Source: Sphingomonas swuensis
GTDB taxonomy: Bacteria; Pseudomonadota; Alphaproteobacteria; Sphingomonadales; Sphingomonadaceae
DNA: 64,000 nucleotides
Assembly: GCF_039538045.1 (NCBI RefSeq)
Contig: NZ_BAABBQ010000001.1
Location: 518,001 to 582,000 of the forward strand
Reading direction: 5' to 3'
Part shown: one piece after another, positions 7,452 through 15,075 of the stretch
Layout of the letters: every line of letters begins with the position of its first letter
Position numbering within the stretch: the first letter of the stretch is position 1
Notes under the pieces: generated by a model
Told to the model about the DNA's origin: nothing
What the model saw: only the letters and a program-made list of their open reading frames with translations
The model's database searches: none
Program-made: the position numbers and the translations under genes

Positions 7452-9647
7452 ATGAGTTTATCGTCTTCCTCCACCTTCCGGGCCGCCGCCTTCCTGACCG
7501 CGCTGCTGGCGGGCACCTCGGCCCTCGCCCAGGATGCGCAACCGGCCCCTGCGCCGGCTGCCCCCAAGGCATCGCGGCCGGGTCAGCCGATCGTCGTCAC
7601 CGGCAGCCGTCCGCAGGTGATCGACGCGCCCGACCGGTTGAGTTTCAACGTCGCCAACGACCTTGGCGCGCAGACCGGAAGCCTGGCGGACGCGCTGCGC
7701 AACGTGCCGGGGGTGGAGGTCGACCTCGAGGGCAAGGTCAGCCTGCGCGGAGACCAGGGGGTCACCATCCTCGTCGACGGGCGGCCTTCGGGAATGCTGA
7801 GGGGTGAAGGCCGGGGCGACGCCCTGCTGTCGATGCCGGCCAACCAGATCGAGCGCGTCGAGGTCATCACCAACCCGTCGGCGGCGGTGAGCCCCGAAGG
7901 GTCGGGCGGGGTCATCAACCTCATCACCAAGAAGCAGCGGCAGGCAGGCACTTCGGGGACGGTGCGGGCAAACATCGGCGCGAAGGGGCGCGGAAGCCTC
8001 TCGGTCAATGCCACCAACAGCAAGCCGGGCCTCAACATCTCGGCGGAGGCCGGGTACCGCCGCTTCACCAACGAGATCGAGGTCAGCCAGGAACGCGAGC
8101 GGATCCTGCCCGGCGGCGGGCTTCTGCTCAGCCGACAGGAATCGGAGTTCGAGAATGTCGCGCAGGCATTCAACAGCCGGATCACGGTCGAGAAGGATCT
8201 CGACAAGACCAATCGGCTGACCGGCGAGATCGGCTATCGCCGCGCCGAGATCACTTCCGACCGCGAGGAGCTCTACGTCGGCAACGGGGTCGAGCCGAGC
8301 TTCACCCGTGTGGGCGACCAGGACATGGAGCAGCGCGTCCTCAGCCTGCGCTCGTCGTGGCGCAAGACGCTGCCGGGCAAGGACCATGCGTTCAGTGTCG
8401 ACCTCGAGCGCGACCAGGGCGGCATGAACCGGGTGATCAGGAGCGTGACTTCGGGCGCTTCGGTGCCGACCGGCTTCGAGCGGATCGAGAATGACATCGA
8501 TCGCAGGGAAACCCGGCTGAAGGCCGACTATAAGAAGCCGCTCGGCAAGGAAGGCCGCTCGCTCAACCTCGGCTACGAATATGAGCGCGGCTATGCGGAC
8601 CTCGACTTCAGCGGCGCTCGCGGACCGAGCGAAGGCGGACTGGTGGTCCAGCCGGGACTGACCAACCGCTTCATCTACCGGCAGGACGTGCACGCGGCCT
8701 ACGCCACGCTCCAGCTCAACAGCGGCAAGTGGGAGTTCCAGCCGGGGCTCCGGCTCGAGCAGGTCAAGCTCGATCTCGACCAGCGCACCGACGGGACCCG
8801 CTACGACCAGGATTATCTGCGGCTCTACCCCACCATCCACGTCGGACGGGCGCTGAGCGATCGGACCAAGCTTCGCGCGAGCTACAGCCGGCGCATCCAG
8901 CGGCCGGGTCCGCTGGAGCTCAACCCCTACACCTTCTACCTCGACCCGCGGAACATCCGGCGCGGCAATCCCGAGCTGAAGCCCGAGATCACCGATGCCT
9001 TCGAGGTCGCACTGCAATATCGCAAGGACGCGACCTTCCTGTCGCTGACGCCCTTCTACCGGCGGTCGAAGGACGGGTTCAGCGAGATCGTCGAGCTGCT
9101 CCCGGACGGCACCCTGCTCACCACCCGCGCCAACCTGGGCAAGGGCGAGCGGCTGGGCGTGGACGCGATCGTCAACGGCCGGCTCAGCAAGAAGCTGACC
9201 TACAACCTTTCGGGCACGCTGCAGCGCTGGACGATCGATGCGGACGGAAGCGGCGGAAACTTCGCCGAGGTCAGCGACGTGGTCGCCTCGGCGCGTGGCA
9301 GCATCACCTGGCAGCCGTCGGCGGAGGATTATGTGCAATTGAGCGCGACCTCGCCGGGCAAGCAGCTGATCGCCCAGGGTTATCGCAAGCTCGGCGGCAT
9401 CGTGAACCTTGGCTACCGACGCAAGATCAACGACAAGTTGTCGCTGCTGGTGACCGGGCAGGACGTCCTCGGAACCGCTCGGCAGAAGGTCGTGATCCGC
9501 ACGCCGAGCCTCCGCGACGAGCTCGACTTCAAGGTCAACTCGCGCGCGCTGTTCCTCGGCCTGACCTACAATTTCGGCGGCAGCAGCGCGAAGAAGCGGC
9601 CCGAAGGGTTCGACTTCGATCCGAGCGCGACGAGCGTCGGGCAGTAG
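7452..9647 (+). CDS. TonB-dependent receptor / outer-membrane beta-barrel protein
   Basis: 731 residues. A signal peptide (about 1-27, ending SALAQ) is followed by a Pro/Ala linker, a TonB-box-like IVVTGSR, and a plug domain about 40-160 with VPGVEVDLEGKVSLRG and IERVEVITNPSAAVSPEGSGGVINL. The rest is beta-strand rich and resembles the outer-membrane beta-barrel class found in many Sphingomonadales and Bacteroidetes receptors (blocks RNIRRGNPELKPEIT, YRRSKDGFSE). It ends with an aromatic-poor NFGGSSAKK segment and a 20-residue polar tail. ATG 7452 is chosen because it begins the signal peptide. The ligand is unknown; no transport genes adjoin. Confidence 0.88.
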   Translation: MSLSSSSTFRAAAFLTALLAGTSALAQDAQPAPAPAAPKASRPGQPIVVTGSRPQVIDAPDRLSFNVANDLGAQTGSLADALRNVPGVEVDLEGKVSLRGDQGVTILVDGRPSGMLRGEGRGDALLSMPANQIERVEVITNPSAAVSPEGSGGVINLITKKQRQAGTSGTVRANIGAKGRGSLSVNATNSKPGLNISAEAGYRRFTNEIEVSQERERILPGGGLLLSRQESEFENVAQAFNSRITVEKDLDKTNRLTGEIGYRRAEITSDREELYVGNGVEPSFTRVGDQDMEQRVLSLRSSWRKTLPGKDHAFSVDLERDQGGMNRVIRSVTSGASVPTGFERIENDIDRRETRLKADYKKPLGKEGRSLNLGYEYERGYADLDFSGARGPSEGGLVVQPGLTNRFIYRQDVHAAYATLQLNSGKWEFQPGLRLEQVKLDLDQRTDGTRYDQDYLRLYPTIHVGRALSDRTKLRASYSRRIQRPGPLELNPYTFYLDPRNIRRGNPELKPEITDAFEVALQYRKDATFLSLTPFYRRSKDGFSEIVELLPDGTLLTTRANLGKGERLGVDAIVNGRLSKKLTYNLSGTLQRWTIDADGSGGNFAEVSDVVASARGSITWQPSAEDYVQLSATSPGKQLIAQGYRKLGGIVNLGYRRKINDKLSLLVTGQDVLGTARQKVVIRTPSLRDELDFKVNSRALFLGLTYNFGGSSAKKRPEGFDFDPSATSVGQ

Positions 9648-9656
9648 GGCTGAAGG

Positions 9657-9685
9657 ACCTCCCTGCGGCTTTGCCGCGGGGAGGT
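9657..9685. terminator. Bidirectional hairpin between converging receptor and purA genes
   Basis: 13-bp stem: ACCTCCCTGCGGC (9657-9669), loop TTT, GCCGCGGGGAGGT (9673-9685), with one G-U type pair. It lies 9 bases after both stop codons. No long U tract follows on either strand. A similar CCTCCC/GGGAGG hairpin occurs at 29057-29083. Confidence 0.6.
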
Positions 9686-9693
9686 TCCTGCGC

Positions 9694-10983
9694 TCACCCC
9701 GCGAAGGGGTCGCGGACGAGGATGGTGTCGTCGCGGTCGGGGCTGGTGGAGACTAGCGCGACCGGGCAGCGGATCAGCTCCTCGACCCGGCGGATGTACT
9801 TGATCGCCTGGGCGGGGAGGTCGGCCCAGCTGCGCGCGCCGGCGGTGCTCTCGGCCCAGCCGGGCATCTCCTCGTAGATCGGGCGGACACGGGCCTGGTC
9901 GGCGGCGTGCGGCGGGAGATAGTCGAAGCGCTTGCCGTCGATCTCGTAACCGACGCAGATCTTCACCGTCTCGAGGCCGTCAAGCACGTCGATCTTGGTC
10001 AGGGCGATCCCCGTGACTCCGCTGACCGCCGCCGCCTGGCGGACGAGGACCGCGTCGAACCAGCCACAGCGGCGCTGGCGGCCGGTGACGGTGCCGAACT
10101 CGCGCCCGCGGGTGCCGAGGATCTGGCCGACCTCGTCGTCGAGCTCGGTCGGGAAGGGGCCCGAGCCGACCCTTGTGGTGTAGGCCTTGACGATGCCGAG
10201 GACGAAGCCGGCCGCGCCCGGACCCATGCCGCTGCCGCTTCCGGTGGTCCCGGCGACGGTGTTGGACGAGGTGACGAACGGATAGGTGCCGTGATCGACG
10301 TCGAGCAGGACGCCCTGCGCGCCCTCGAACAGGATCCGGCGGCCGCGGCTCTTCGCCTCGTCGAGGTCGAGCCAGACCGGGCGGGCAAACTGGAGGACGA
10401 AGTCGGCGATCTCGGAAAGGTCGCGCTTCAGCCGCTCGCGATCGACCGGGGGATGGCCGAAGCCGGCGCGGAGCGCGTCATGGTGGGCGCAGAGGCGGTC
10501 GAGCTGCGGATCGAGGCTGTCGAGATGCGCGAGGTCGCAGACGCGGATCGCGCGGCGGCCTACCTTGTCCTCATAGGCCGGGCCGATGCCGCGGCGGGTG
10601 GTACCGATCTTGCCGGCGCCCGAGGCATCCTCGCGCAGGGCGTCGAGGTCGCGGTGGATGGGGAGGATCAGCGGGCAGGTCTCGGCCAGGCGGAGGACGT
10701 CGGGCTCGACCCGGACGCCCTGGCCGCGGAGCCGCTCGACCTCGTCGCGAAGCGCCCAGGGATCGAGCACCACGCCGTTGCCGATGATCGACAGCGTGCC
10801 GGTGACGATTCCGCTGGGAAGAAGGCTGAGCTTGTAGACCTGCTCGCCCACGACCAGCGTGTGGCCGGCGTTGTGGCCGCCCTGGAAGCGGACCACGCAG
10901 TCGGCCCGGCTGGCGAGCCAGTCGACGATCTTGCCCTTGCCCTCATCGCCCCATTGCGCGCCGATGACGGTGACGTTGCCCAT
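9694..10983 (-). CDS. purA: Adenylosuccinate synthetase
   Basis: 429-residue GTP-dependent ligase joining IMP and aspartate, first step from IMP to AMP. Signatures: [15 protein letters not shown] at the N terminus (residues 6-20, with catalytic Asp and Lys), [34 protein letters not shown] and the [10 protein letters not shown] block. Length and order are standard. It reads toward the receptor gene; the start ATG 10983 lies back-to-back with the alpha/beta-hydrolase gene, with a 102-base divergent promoter space. Confidence 0.97.
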   Translation of the reverse strand: MGNVTVIGAQWGDEGKGKIVDWLASRADCVVRFQGGHNAGHTLVVGEQVYKLSLLPSGIVTGTLSIIGNGVVLDPWALRDEVERLRGQGVRVEPDVLRLAETCPLILPIHRDLDALREDASGAGKIGTTRRGIGPAYEDKVGRRAIRVCDLAHLDSLDPQLDRLCAHHDALRAGFGHPPVDRERLKRDLSEIADFVLQFARPVWLDLDEAKSRGRRILFEGAQGVLLDVDHGTYPFVTSSNTVAGTTGSGSGMGPGAAGFVLGIVKAYTTRVGSGPFPTELDDEVGQILGTRGREFGTVTGRQRRCGWFDAVLVRQAAAVSGVTGIALTKIDVLDGLETVKICVGYEIDGKRFDYLPPHAADQARVRPIYEEMPGWAESTAGARSWADLPAQAIKYIRRVEELIRCPVALVSTSPDRDDTILVRDPFAG

Positions 10984-11085
10984 CCGAAACGATTCCTGTG
11001 CGACAAGTGAACGGCCAGATCAGCCGCGGTTCAGCGGCGCTCCTATTGATTGCCGGCCGTTTGGTCCAGTTCAGGGGTGACAAGG

Positions 11086-12087
11086 ATGGGACGGGGAAGG
11101 GTTGGAATGATGGTGCTGGTCGGGGCCGCGACGGTCGCGGGCGGCGGCGCGTGGGCGCAGCAGGGGCGGATGTTGCCCGAGGAGTGCCGGGTGCCGGCGC
11201 TCCGCCAGTGCCTGCTCGCGGGCGGCGACCGGCAGGCCTGTTTCCGCGATGCCATGCAGTCGCTTCCCGACAGTTGCCGCAAGGCGGTGAGCGAGCGGGC
11301 GGCGGGACGGGCCGGAACGCTCCCCGCGGGCTGGCGCGAGGATCGCTATGGCAGCGACCCGCGGCAGGCACTCGACTGGGCGGTGCCGGCGAATGCCTCC
11401 GGCAAGGTGCCGCTGCTGCTGTTCGTCCATGGCGGCGGCTGGTCGATCGGCGACAAGAGGATGGGCGCGGGGCAGAAGGGCGCGCATTTCCTGGCCGAAG
11501 GGTGGGGCTTCGCGAGCACCAACTACCGGCTGGTTCCGCAGGCGAGCGTCGAACAGCAGGCGGCCGACGTCGCGGCGGCGGTGGCCTTCCTTCGCCGGCA
11601 GCCGGGGATCGATGCCGACGGGATCGTTCTGATGGGCCATAGCGCTGGCGCGCATCTCGCGGCGCTGGTGGCGAGCGATCCGACCTACCTCAAGGCGGCG
11701 GGGGTGCCGATGAGCGCCATCCGCGGCGTCGTGCTGCTGGACGGCGCGGGCTATGACGTCGGCGAGCAGATGGCCGAGCCGCACAACGCGGTCGCGTCGA
11801 TGTACACGCAGGCCTTTTCGAACAATCCGAAGCGGCAGGCGGCGCTGTCGCCGACCCGTCACGCCGCCGCGCCCAATGCGGCCAACTGGCTGATCCTTCC
11901 AGTGGCTAGCCGGCGCGACTCGACCGCGCAGAGCGAGAAGCTGGCGACGGCGCTGCGTTCGGGAGGAGCGCAGGCGCGGGTCGTACCGCAGGCCGGCAAG
12001 ACCCACGCCACGCTCAACCGCGAGCTTGGGGCCGCCGGCGATCCGAGCACGGCGGAGGTGGACCGCTTCCTGAAAGGCCTGCGCTGA
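11086..12087 (+). CDS. Secreted alpha/beta hydrolase (esterase-like)
   Basis: 333 residues. A short N-terminal signal (basic MGRGRVG then a hydrophobic stretch ending GAWAQ, about residue 24) suggests export to the periplasm. A Cys-containing segment (about 30-70) precedes an alpha/beta-hydrolase domain. The oxyanion motif HGGGWSIG and nucleophile elbow GHSAGAH are clear; the late THATLN histidine is a candidate third catalytic residue. The HGGG motif is that of the BD-FAE/HSL-type carboxylesterases. Starts GTG 11077 or ATG 11086 are both possible; ATG is preferred. Substrate unknown. Confidence 0.82.
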   Translation: MGRGRVGMMVLVGAATVAGGGAWAQQGRMLPEECRVPALRQCLLAGGDRQACFRDAMQSLPDSCRKAVSERAAGRAGTLPAGWREDRYGSDPRQALDWAVPANASGKVPLLLFVHGGGWSIGDKRMGAGQKGAHFLAEGWGFASTNYRLVPQASVEQQAADVAAAVAFLRRQPGIDADGIVLMGHSAGAHLAALVASDPTYLKAAGVPMSAIRGVVLLDGAGYDVGEQMAEPHNAVASMYTQAFSNNPKRQAALSPTRHAAAPNAANWLILPVASRRDSTAQSEKLATALRSGGAQARVVPQAGKTHATLNRELGAAGDPSTAEVDRFLKGLR

Positions 12088-12145
12088 GGCTGCGCGGTCG
12101 AGCGGAGCTCAGGCCGGGTGGTCGACCCGGGATTTTTCGCCGAAT

Positions 12146-12169
12146 GTCCGCTTTGGGTGGAAAGCGGAC
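12146..12169. repeat. Palindromic repeat copy A
   Basis: Perfect 9-bp inverted repeat: GTCCGCTTT (12146-12154), loop GGGTGG, AAAGCGGAC (12161-12169). It lies 14 bases beyond the stop of the 87-residue zinc-ligand-rich protein on the minus strand. Same sequence as copy D. Confidence 0.85.
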
Positions 12170-12182
12170 CTTGGCGTCGCCG

Positions 12183-12446
12183 TCATTCGTCAAATCTCGA
12201 GACCTGCCATCCGTCACCGCTGAGCTCTGCGATCGACGAGGTTGGCAATGATTGTAGCGGTTGCAGGTTTGGTTGACGGTCAATGATGTGGTTCAGTCCG
12301 ACTGGCCGAAAATCACTGCAATCGTCTTGGTGATCATGCTCTCCGCAAACAGCCTGCCACGTCTTGTCGTAATGATGGATGAGTACTCGAACGCTCCGTT
12401 GGTGAGCGAAGACGTGCGGGCAAACGATGCAGGGAAGTTCGCTCAT
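12183..12446 (-). CDS. Small Cys/His-rich protein, possible zinc-binding (unknown function)
   Basis: 87 residues. Cys6 and Cys9 form a CxxC (ELPCIVCPHV), followed by HH at 24-25 and a CGEHDH cluster (Cys34, His37, His39) and Cys43, a layout compatible with one zinc site. No transmembrane segment. I take ATG 12446 because residues encoded further upstream are simply the translation of repeat copy B. The opposite strand is also open over 12261-12524 but lacks any motif. Lower GC than neighbours suggests transfer. Function not recognised. Confidence 0.6.
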   Translation of the reverse strand: MSELPCIVCPHVFAHQRSVRVLIHHYDKTWQAVCGEHDHQDDCSDFRPVGLNHIIDRQPNLQPLQSLPTSSIAELSGDGWQVSRFDE

Positions 12447-12476
12447 CGATCTGGAATGGCGGCAGAGCCATATGGC

Positions 12477-12500
12477 CGCAATGGGTGGAGAGCGGACATT
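12477..12500. repeat. Repeat copy B
   Basis: Contains the family core GGGTGGAGAGCGGACATT preceded by CGCAAT. It sits between two minus-strand genes: its right edge touches the stop codon at 12499-12501 and its left edge lies 30 bases upstream of the ATG at 12446. Confidence 0.75.
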
Positions 12501-12726
12501 AGGCCACCCAACCGAATTCAATGAAACTTTTCAATAGGTCCAACGATATCGGGCCCAGAGTGTAAAACATCCATCCGGAAAACCCTGCCCAAATCGTCAT
12601 TTGCAGCCAGAAGAAAACAGGGTCCTCTGAGCGGACGTAGGAGCCGTTCGGTCCCCAAACTACGCCTTTGCGAAGACCACGGATGACCACCCACGCAAGC
12701 CCTGCAGGAAAGAGGAGGAGCACCAA
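12499..12726 (-). CDS. Small two-span membrane protein (unknown)
   Basis: 75 residues with two hydrophobic segments: the first about 1-16 (LLLFPAGLAWVVIRGL) and the second about 38-58 (VFFWLQMTIWAGFSGWMFYT). There is no ATG: the frame opens after an in-frame TAA near 12754 and the possible starts are TTG 12726, GTG 12723 or a non-standard codon a little further upstream. No clear ribosome-binding site. Codon use is AT-richer than the core genome. It may be real but transferred, or a remnant whose start was lost. Confidence 0.4.
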   Translation of the reverse strand: MVLLLFPAGLAWVVIRGLRKGVVWGPNGSYVRSEDPVFFWLQMTIWAGFSGWMFYTLGPISLDLLKSFIEFGWVA

Positions 12727-12804
12727 GAAAATCAGTTGCGATACCCCAACTTAGTCTCCGCGCTTTTCTTCGACCGTTTCACGGTCAATGCCTCGACCCT
12801 CTAA

Positions 12805-12855
12805 TGACCGCAATGGGTCGCAAGCGGACTGTCCGCTTTGGGTGGAAAGCGGACA
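12805..12855. repeat. Repeat copies C and D in tandem
   Basis: Copy C (about 12805-12830) has CCGCAATGGGTCGCAAGCGGACT. Copy D (12831-12854) is identical to copy A: arms GTCCGCTTT and AAAGCGGAC around GGGTGG. D ends 6 bases beyond the stop codon of the 138-residue gene at 12861, so it could act as its 3' hairpin. Confidence 0.8.
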
Positions 12856-12860
12856 TCCGC

Positions 12861-13277
12861 TTAGGCGCGTCGGAGACCCGGTGTTCGTGTTCTTTGGGTG
12901 TCGTCCCACCATGTGAGATAGCGGCGCGATTCCGGACCTAAGAAGTCATCCACATCGCCAAAGTCTAAGCCGCCATTCTGGGCGGCCTGCCAAACAGCGA
13001 CCAAAAAACCGTTGGCGACGCTGAACACCAAATCCTGAGACCCATCTCGAATGAGTTGCTCTGCGAAAGTGAACAGCTTCTTCTTGTCAGAACTTCGAAC
13101 GGGCTGCCTGCTTGAACCAACAGCCACACCGATGGCCGAGAAGGCGGCGTGCGCGACATCATTGGGATGACCCGTAAGTCGCCACGTTGCTTTGTCGAAG
13201 CGCCGTTGTGTTTCGGGAGAAAGCGCAGCCATCACGCGGGCTGCCTCAATCCCCTCCAAGTCAATCTGCTTCGCCAT
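12861..13277 (-). CDS. Hypothetical protein, 138 residues
   Basis: Begins at ATG 13277 (MAKQIDLEGIEAARVM). Mostly helical in character with alternating charged and hydrophobic residues, a central KKKLFTFAEQL segment, and a Trp-rich RRYLTWWDD near the C terminus. No signal peptide or membrane span. An in-frame ATG at 13331 would prepend 18 residues (MSAYDPLQT...), but that stretch is the translation of repeat copy E, so I reject it as coding. GC (about 55-58%) is below that of the flanking serA gene. Not recognised. Confidence 0.55.
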   Translation of the reverse strand: MAKQIDLEGIEAARVMAALSPETQRRFDKATWRLTGHPNDVAHAAFSAIGVAVGSSRQPVRSSDKKKLFTFAEQLIRDGSQDLVFSVANGFLVAVWQAAQNGGLDFGDVDDFLGPESRRYLTWWDDTQRTRTPGLRRA

Positions 13278-13300
13278 TCCTTGTTGTGTCGCAGTCGCGG

Positions 13301-13333
13301 CAAATGTCTGCAATGGGTCGTAAGCGGACATTG
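13301..13333. repeat. Repeat copy E
   Basis: Core CTGCAATGGGTCGTAAGCGGACATT in the same orientation as copies A-D; lies 24 bases upstream of the ATG of the 138-residue gene. The consensus over five copies is GGGTSGNRAGCGGAC, with a CGCAAT or CGCTTT left flank. Confidence 0.75.
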
Positions 13334-13404
13334 GCGAGAGGGCAGGTGGACCCCGGGCGCGGCCCAGGGTGACGCTGCCACAATGGCCATCAGTGTCGCG
13401 ATGC

Positions 13405-14988
13405 TCAGAAGCTCAAGGGAACGACCTCGCGGACGCCTTCGATCGCGCACAGCTGCTGGACGAGGTGGGGCGTGACGGGATCGTCGATGGCGACCAGCGC
13501 GACCGCCTCGCCTCCGGCCTTGCGGCGGCCGAGATTGAAGGTGGCGATGTTGATGCCGGCTTCGCCCAGCGTCGTCCCGAGCTTGCCGATGAAGCCCGGC
13601 GCGTCATTGTTGACGATGTAGAGCATCGGCCCGTCGAGTTCGGCCTCGACCGCGACTCCGAAGATGTCGACGAGGCGGGGGGCCGAGTTGCCGAACAGAG
13701 TGCCGGCGGCGCTTCGCTTGCCCTCGGGCGTGGTGGCGGTGACCCGGACGAGGGTGTGATAGTCGCCCTCGCGCTCATGCCGGACCTCGCGCACGTCGAG
13801 TCCGCGTTCCTTCGCCAGCACGGGCGCATTCACCATGTTCACCGTCTGCGAATAGGTGCCCATGAGGCCGGCCAGGACGGCGCCGGTGATCGGCTTCTGG
13901 TTCAATTGCGCGGCCGCGCCCTCGACCTCGATCGAGACGGCCCGGACCTGGTCGCCAAGCACCTGTCCGAGCAGGCGGCCGAGCTTCTCGGCAAGGGCCA
14001 TGTAGGGCTTGAGGCGGGGCGCTTCCTCGGCCGAGAGCGAGGGCATGTTGATGGCGTTGGTGACCCCGCCCAGCAGCAGGAAGTCGCTCATCTGCTCGGC
14101 GACCTGGATCGCGACGTTGACCTGCGCCTCGGTCGTCGAGGCGCCGAGGTGCGGGGTCGAGATGAAGCCGGGCGTGCCGAACAGCGGCGAGGCGGTGGCG
14201 GGCTCGGTCTCGAACACGTCCAAGGCGGCGCCGGCGACCTGGCCGCTGTCGAGCGCGTCCTTCAAGGCGGCCTCGTCGATCAGCCCGCCGCGCGCGCAGT
14301 TGATGATCCGCACGCCCTTCTTGGTCTTGGCGAGCGCCTCGCGGCTGAGGATCCCGCGGGTCTGGTCGGTCAGCGGGGTGTGGAGGGTGATGAAGTCGGC
14401 GCGGGCAAGCAGTGCATCGAGCTCGACCTTCTCGATCCCCAGCTCCATCGCGCGCTCGGGCGAGAGGAAGGGGTCGAAGGCGATGACCTTCATCCTGAGG
14501 CCGAGCGCGCGGCTGGCGACGATCGAGCCGATGTTGCCGGCACCGATCAGGCCGAGCGTCTTGGCGGTCAGCTCGACCCCCATGAAGCGGTTCTTCTCCC
14601 ACTTGCCGGCCTGGGTCGAGGCGTCGGCCTCGGGCAACTGGCGGGCGAGCGCGAACATCAATGCGATGGCGTGCTCGGCGGTGGTGATCGAGTTGCCGAA
14701 CGGCGTGTTCATGACGACGATGCCGCGCTGGGTCGCGGCGGGAATGTCGACATTGTCGACCCCGATGCCAGCGCGGCCGATGACCTTGAGCCGGGTCGCA
14801 TGCTCGAGCAGCTTGGGCGTCGCCTTGGTCGAGGAGCGGATGGCGAGGCCGTCATAGTCGCCGATGATCGCGGCGAGCTCGTCGGGGGTCTTGCCGGTGA
14901 TCTCGTCGACGTGGATCCCGCGCTCGCGGAAGATGGCGGCGGCGCGGGGGTCCATCTTGTCGGAGATGAGGACTTTGGGCTGGGTCAT
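13405..14988 (-). CDS. serA: D-3-phosphoglycerate dehydrogenase
   Basis: 527-residue long-form enzyme oxidising 3-phosphoglycerate to 3-phosphohydroxypyruvate, the committed step of serine synthesis. N-terminal catalytic domain, NAD-binding GLIGAGNIGSIVASRA (about 146-161), catalytic RGGLIDEAAL and the HLGASTTEAQ histidine; then an intervening ASB-type domain and a C-terminal ACT-type domain (about 453-527) that senses serine in homologues. It follows serC on the same strand, so serC-serA are probably one unit, although a hairpin lies between them. Serine from here also feeds serine palmitoyltransferase. Confidence 0.97.
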   Translation of the reverse strand: MTQPKVLISDKMDPRAAAIFRERGIHVDEITGKTPDELAAIIGDYDGLAIRSSTKATPKLLEHATRLKVIGRAGIGVDNVDIPAATQRGIVVMNTPFGNSITTAEHAIALMFALARQLPEADASTQAGKWEKNRFMGVELTAKTLGLIGAGNIGSIVASRALGLRMKVIAFDPFLSPERAMELGIEKVELDALLARADFITLHTPLTDQTRGILSREALAKTKKGVRIINCARGGLIDEAALKDALDSGQVAGAALDVFETEPATASPLFGTPGFISTPHLGASTTEAQVNVAIQVAEQMSDFLLLGGVTNAINMPSLSAEEAPRLKPYMALAEKLGRLLGQVLGDQVRAVSIEVEGAAAQLNQKPITGAVLAGLMGTYSQTVNMVNAPVLAKERGLDVREVRHEREGDYHTLVRVTATTPEGKRSAAGTLFGNSAPRLVDIFGVAVEAELDGPMLYIVNNDAPGFIGKLGTTLGEAGINIATFNLGRRKAGGEAVALVAIDDPVTPHLVQQLCAIEGVREVVPLSF

Positions 14989-15044
14989 GTCTTACCTCGT
15001 CGATCCCCGGCGAAGGCGGGGGCCAGTTCATTTGAAGAAAGAAG

Positions 15045-15070
15045 GCACTGGGCTCCTGCGTTCGCAGGAG
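15045..15070. repeat. Dispersed hairpin repeat behind serC
   Basis: Perfect hairpin CTCCTGC (15053-15059), loop GTTC, GCAGGAG (15064-15070), preceded by GGCACTGGG. It begins exactly 5 bases after the serC stop codon on the minus strand. The same unit occurs at 40267-40292, again 5 bases after a stop codon (purL). It may act as a terminator or mRNA 3' stabiliser, allowing different serC and serA levels. Confidence 0.7.
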
Positions 15071-15075
15071 AACAG

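Larger units (their letters stand above)
12088..13404. other. Lower-GC accessory patch with repeats and three small genes
   Basis: Sampled 60-base lines here give about 48-58% GC, against about 68-73% in sampled lines of the dcw cluster. The patch contains three short leftward genes (12183-12446, 12499-12726, 12861-13277) and five copies of one repeat family positioned before, between and after them. Between the hydrolase stop (12087) and the first repeat there is nothing else recognisable. No transposase, integrase or target duplication is visible. Confidence 0.65.

Noticed and set aside
7458..9338. Minus-strand open frame of 626 codons within the TonB-dependent receptor
   Set aside because: The plus-strand frame has signal peptide, plug and barrel blocks; the antisense frame has none.
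12261..12524. Plus-strand 87-codon open frame in the accessory patch
   Set aside because: Overlaps the minus-strand gene with the CxxC...CGEHDH motif, and its C-terminal part is the translation of repeat copy B.
13278..13331. N-terminal extension (MSAYDPLQT...) of the 138-residue hypothetical protein
   Set aside because: The extra residues are encoded by repeat copy E; a start at 13277 leaves the repeat intergenic.
12146..13333. True integron cassette array
   Set aside because: No integrase gene, no GTTRRRY core sites, and the palindromes are much shorter than attC sites; kept only as a layout analogy.
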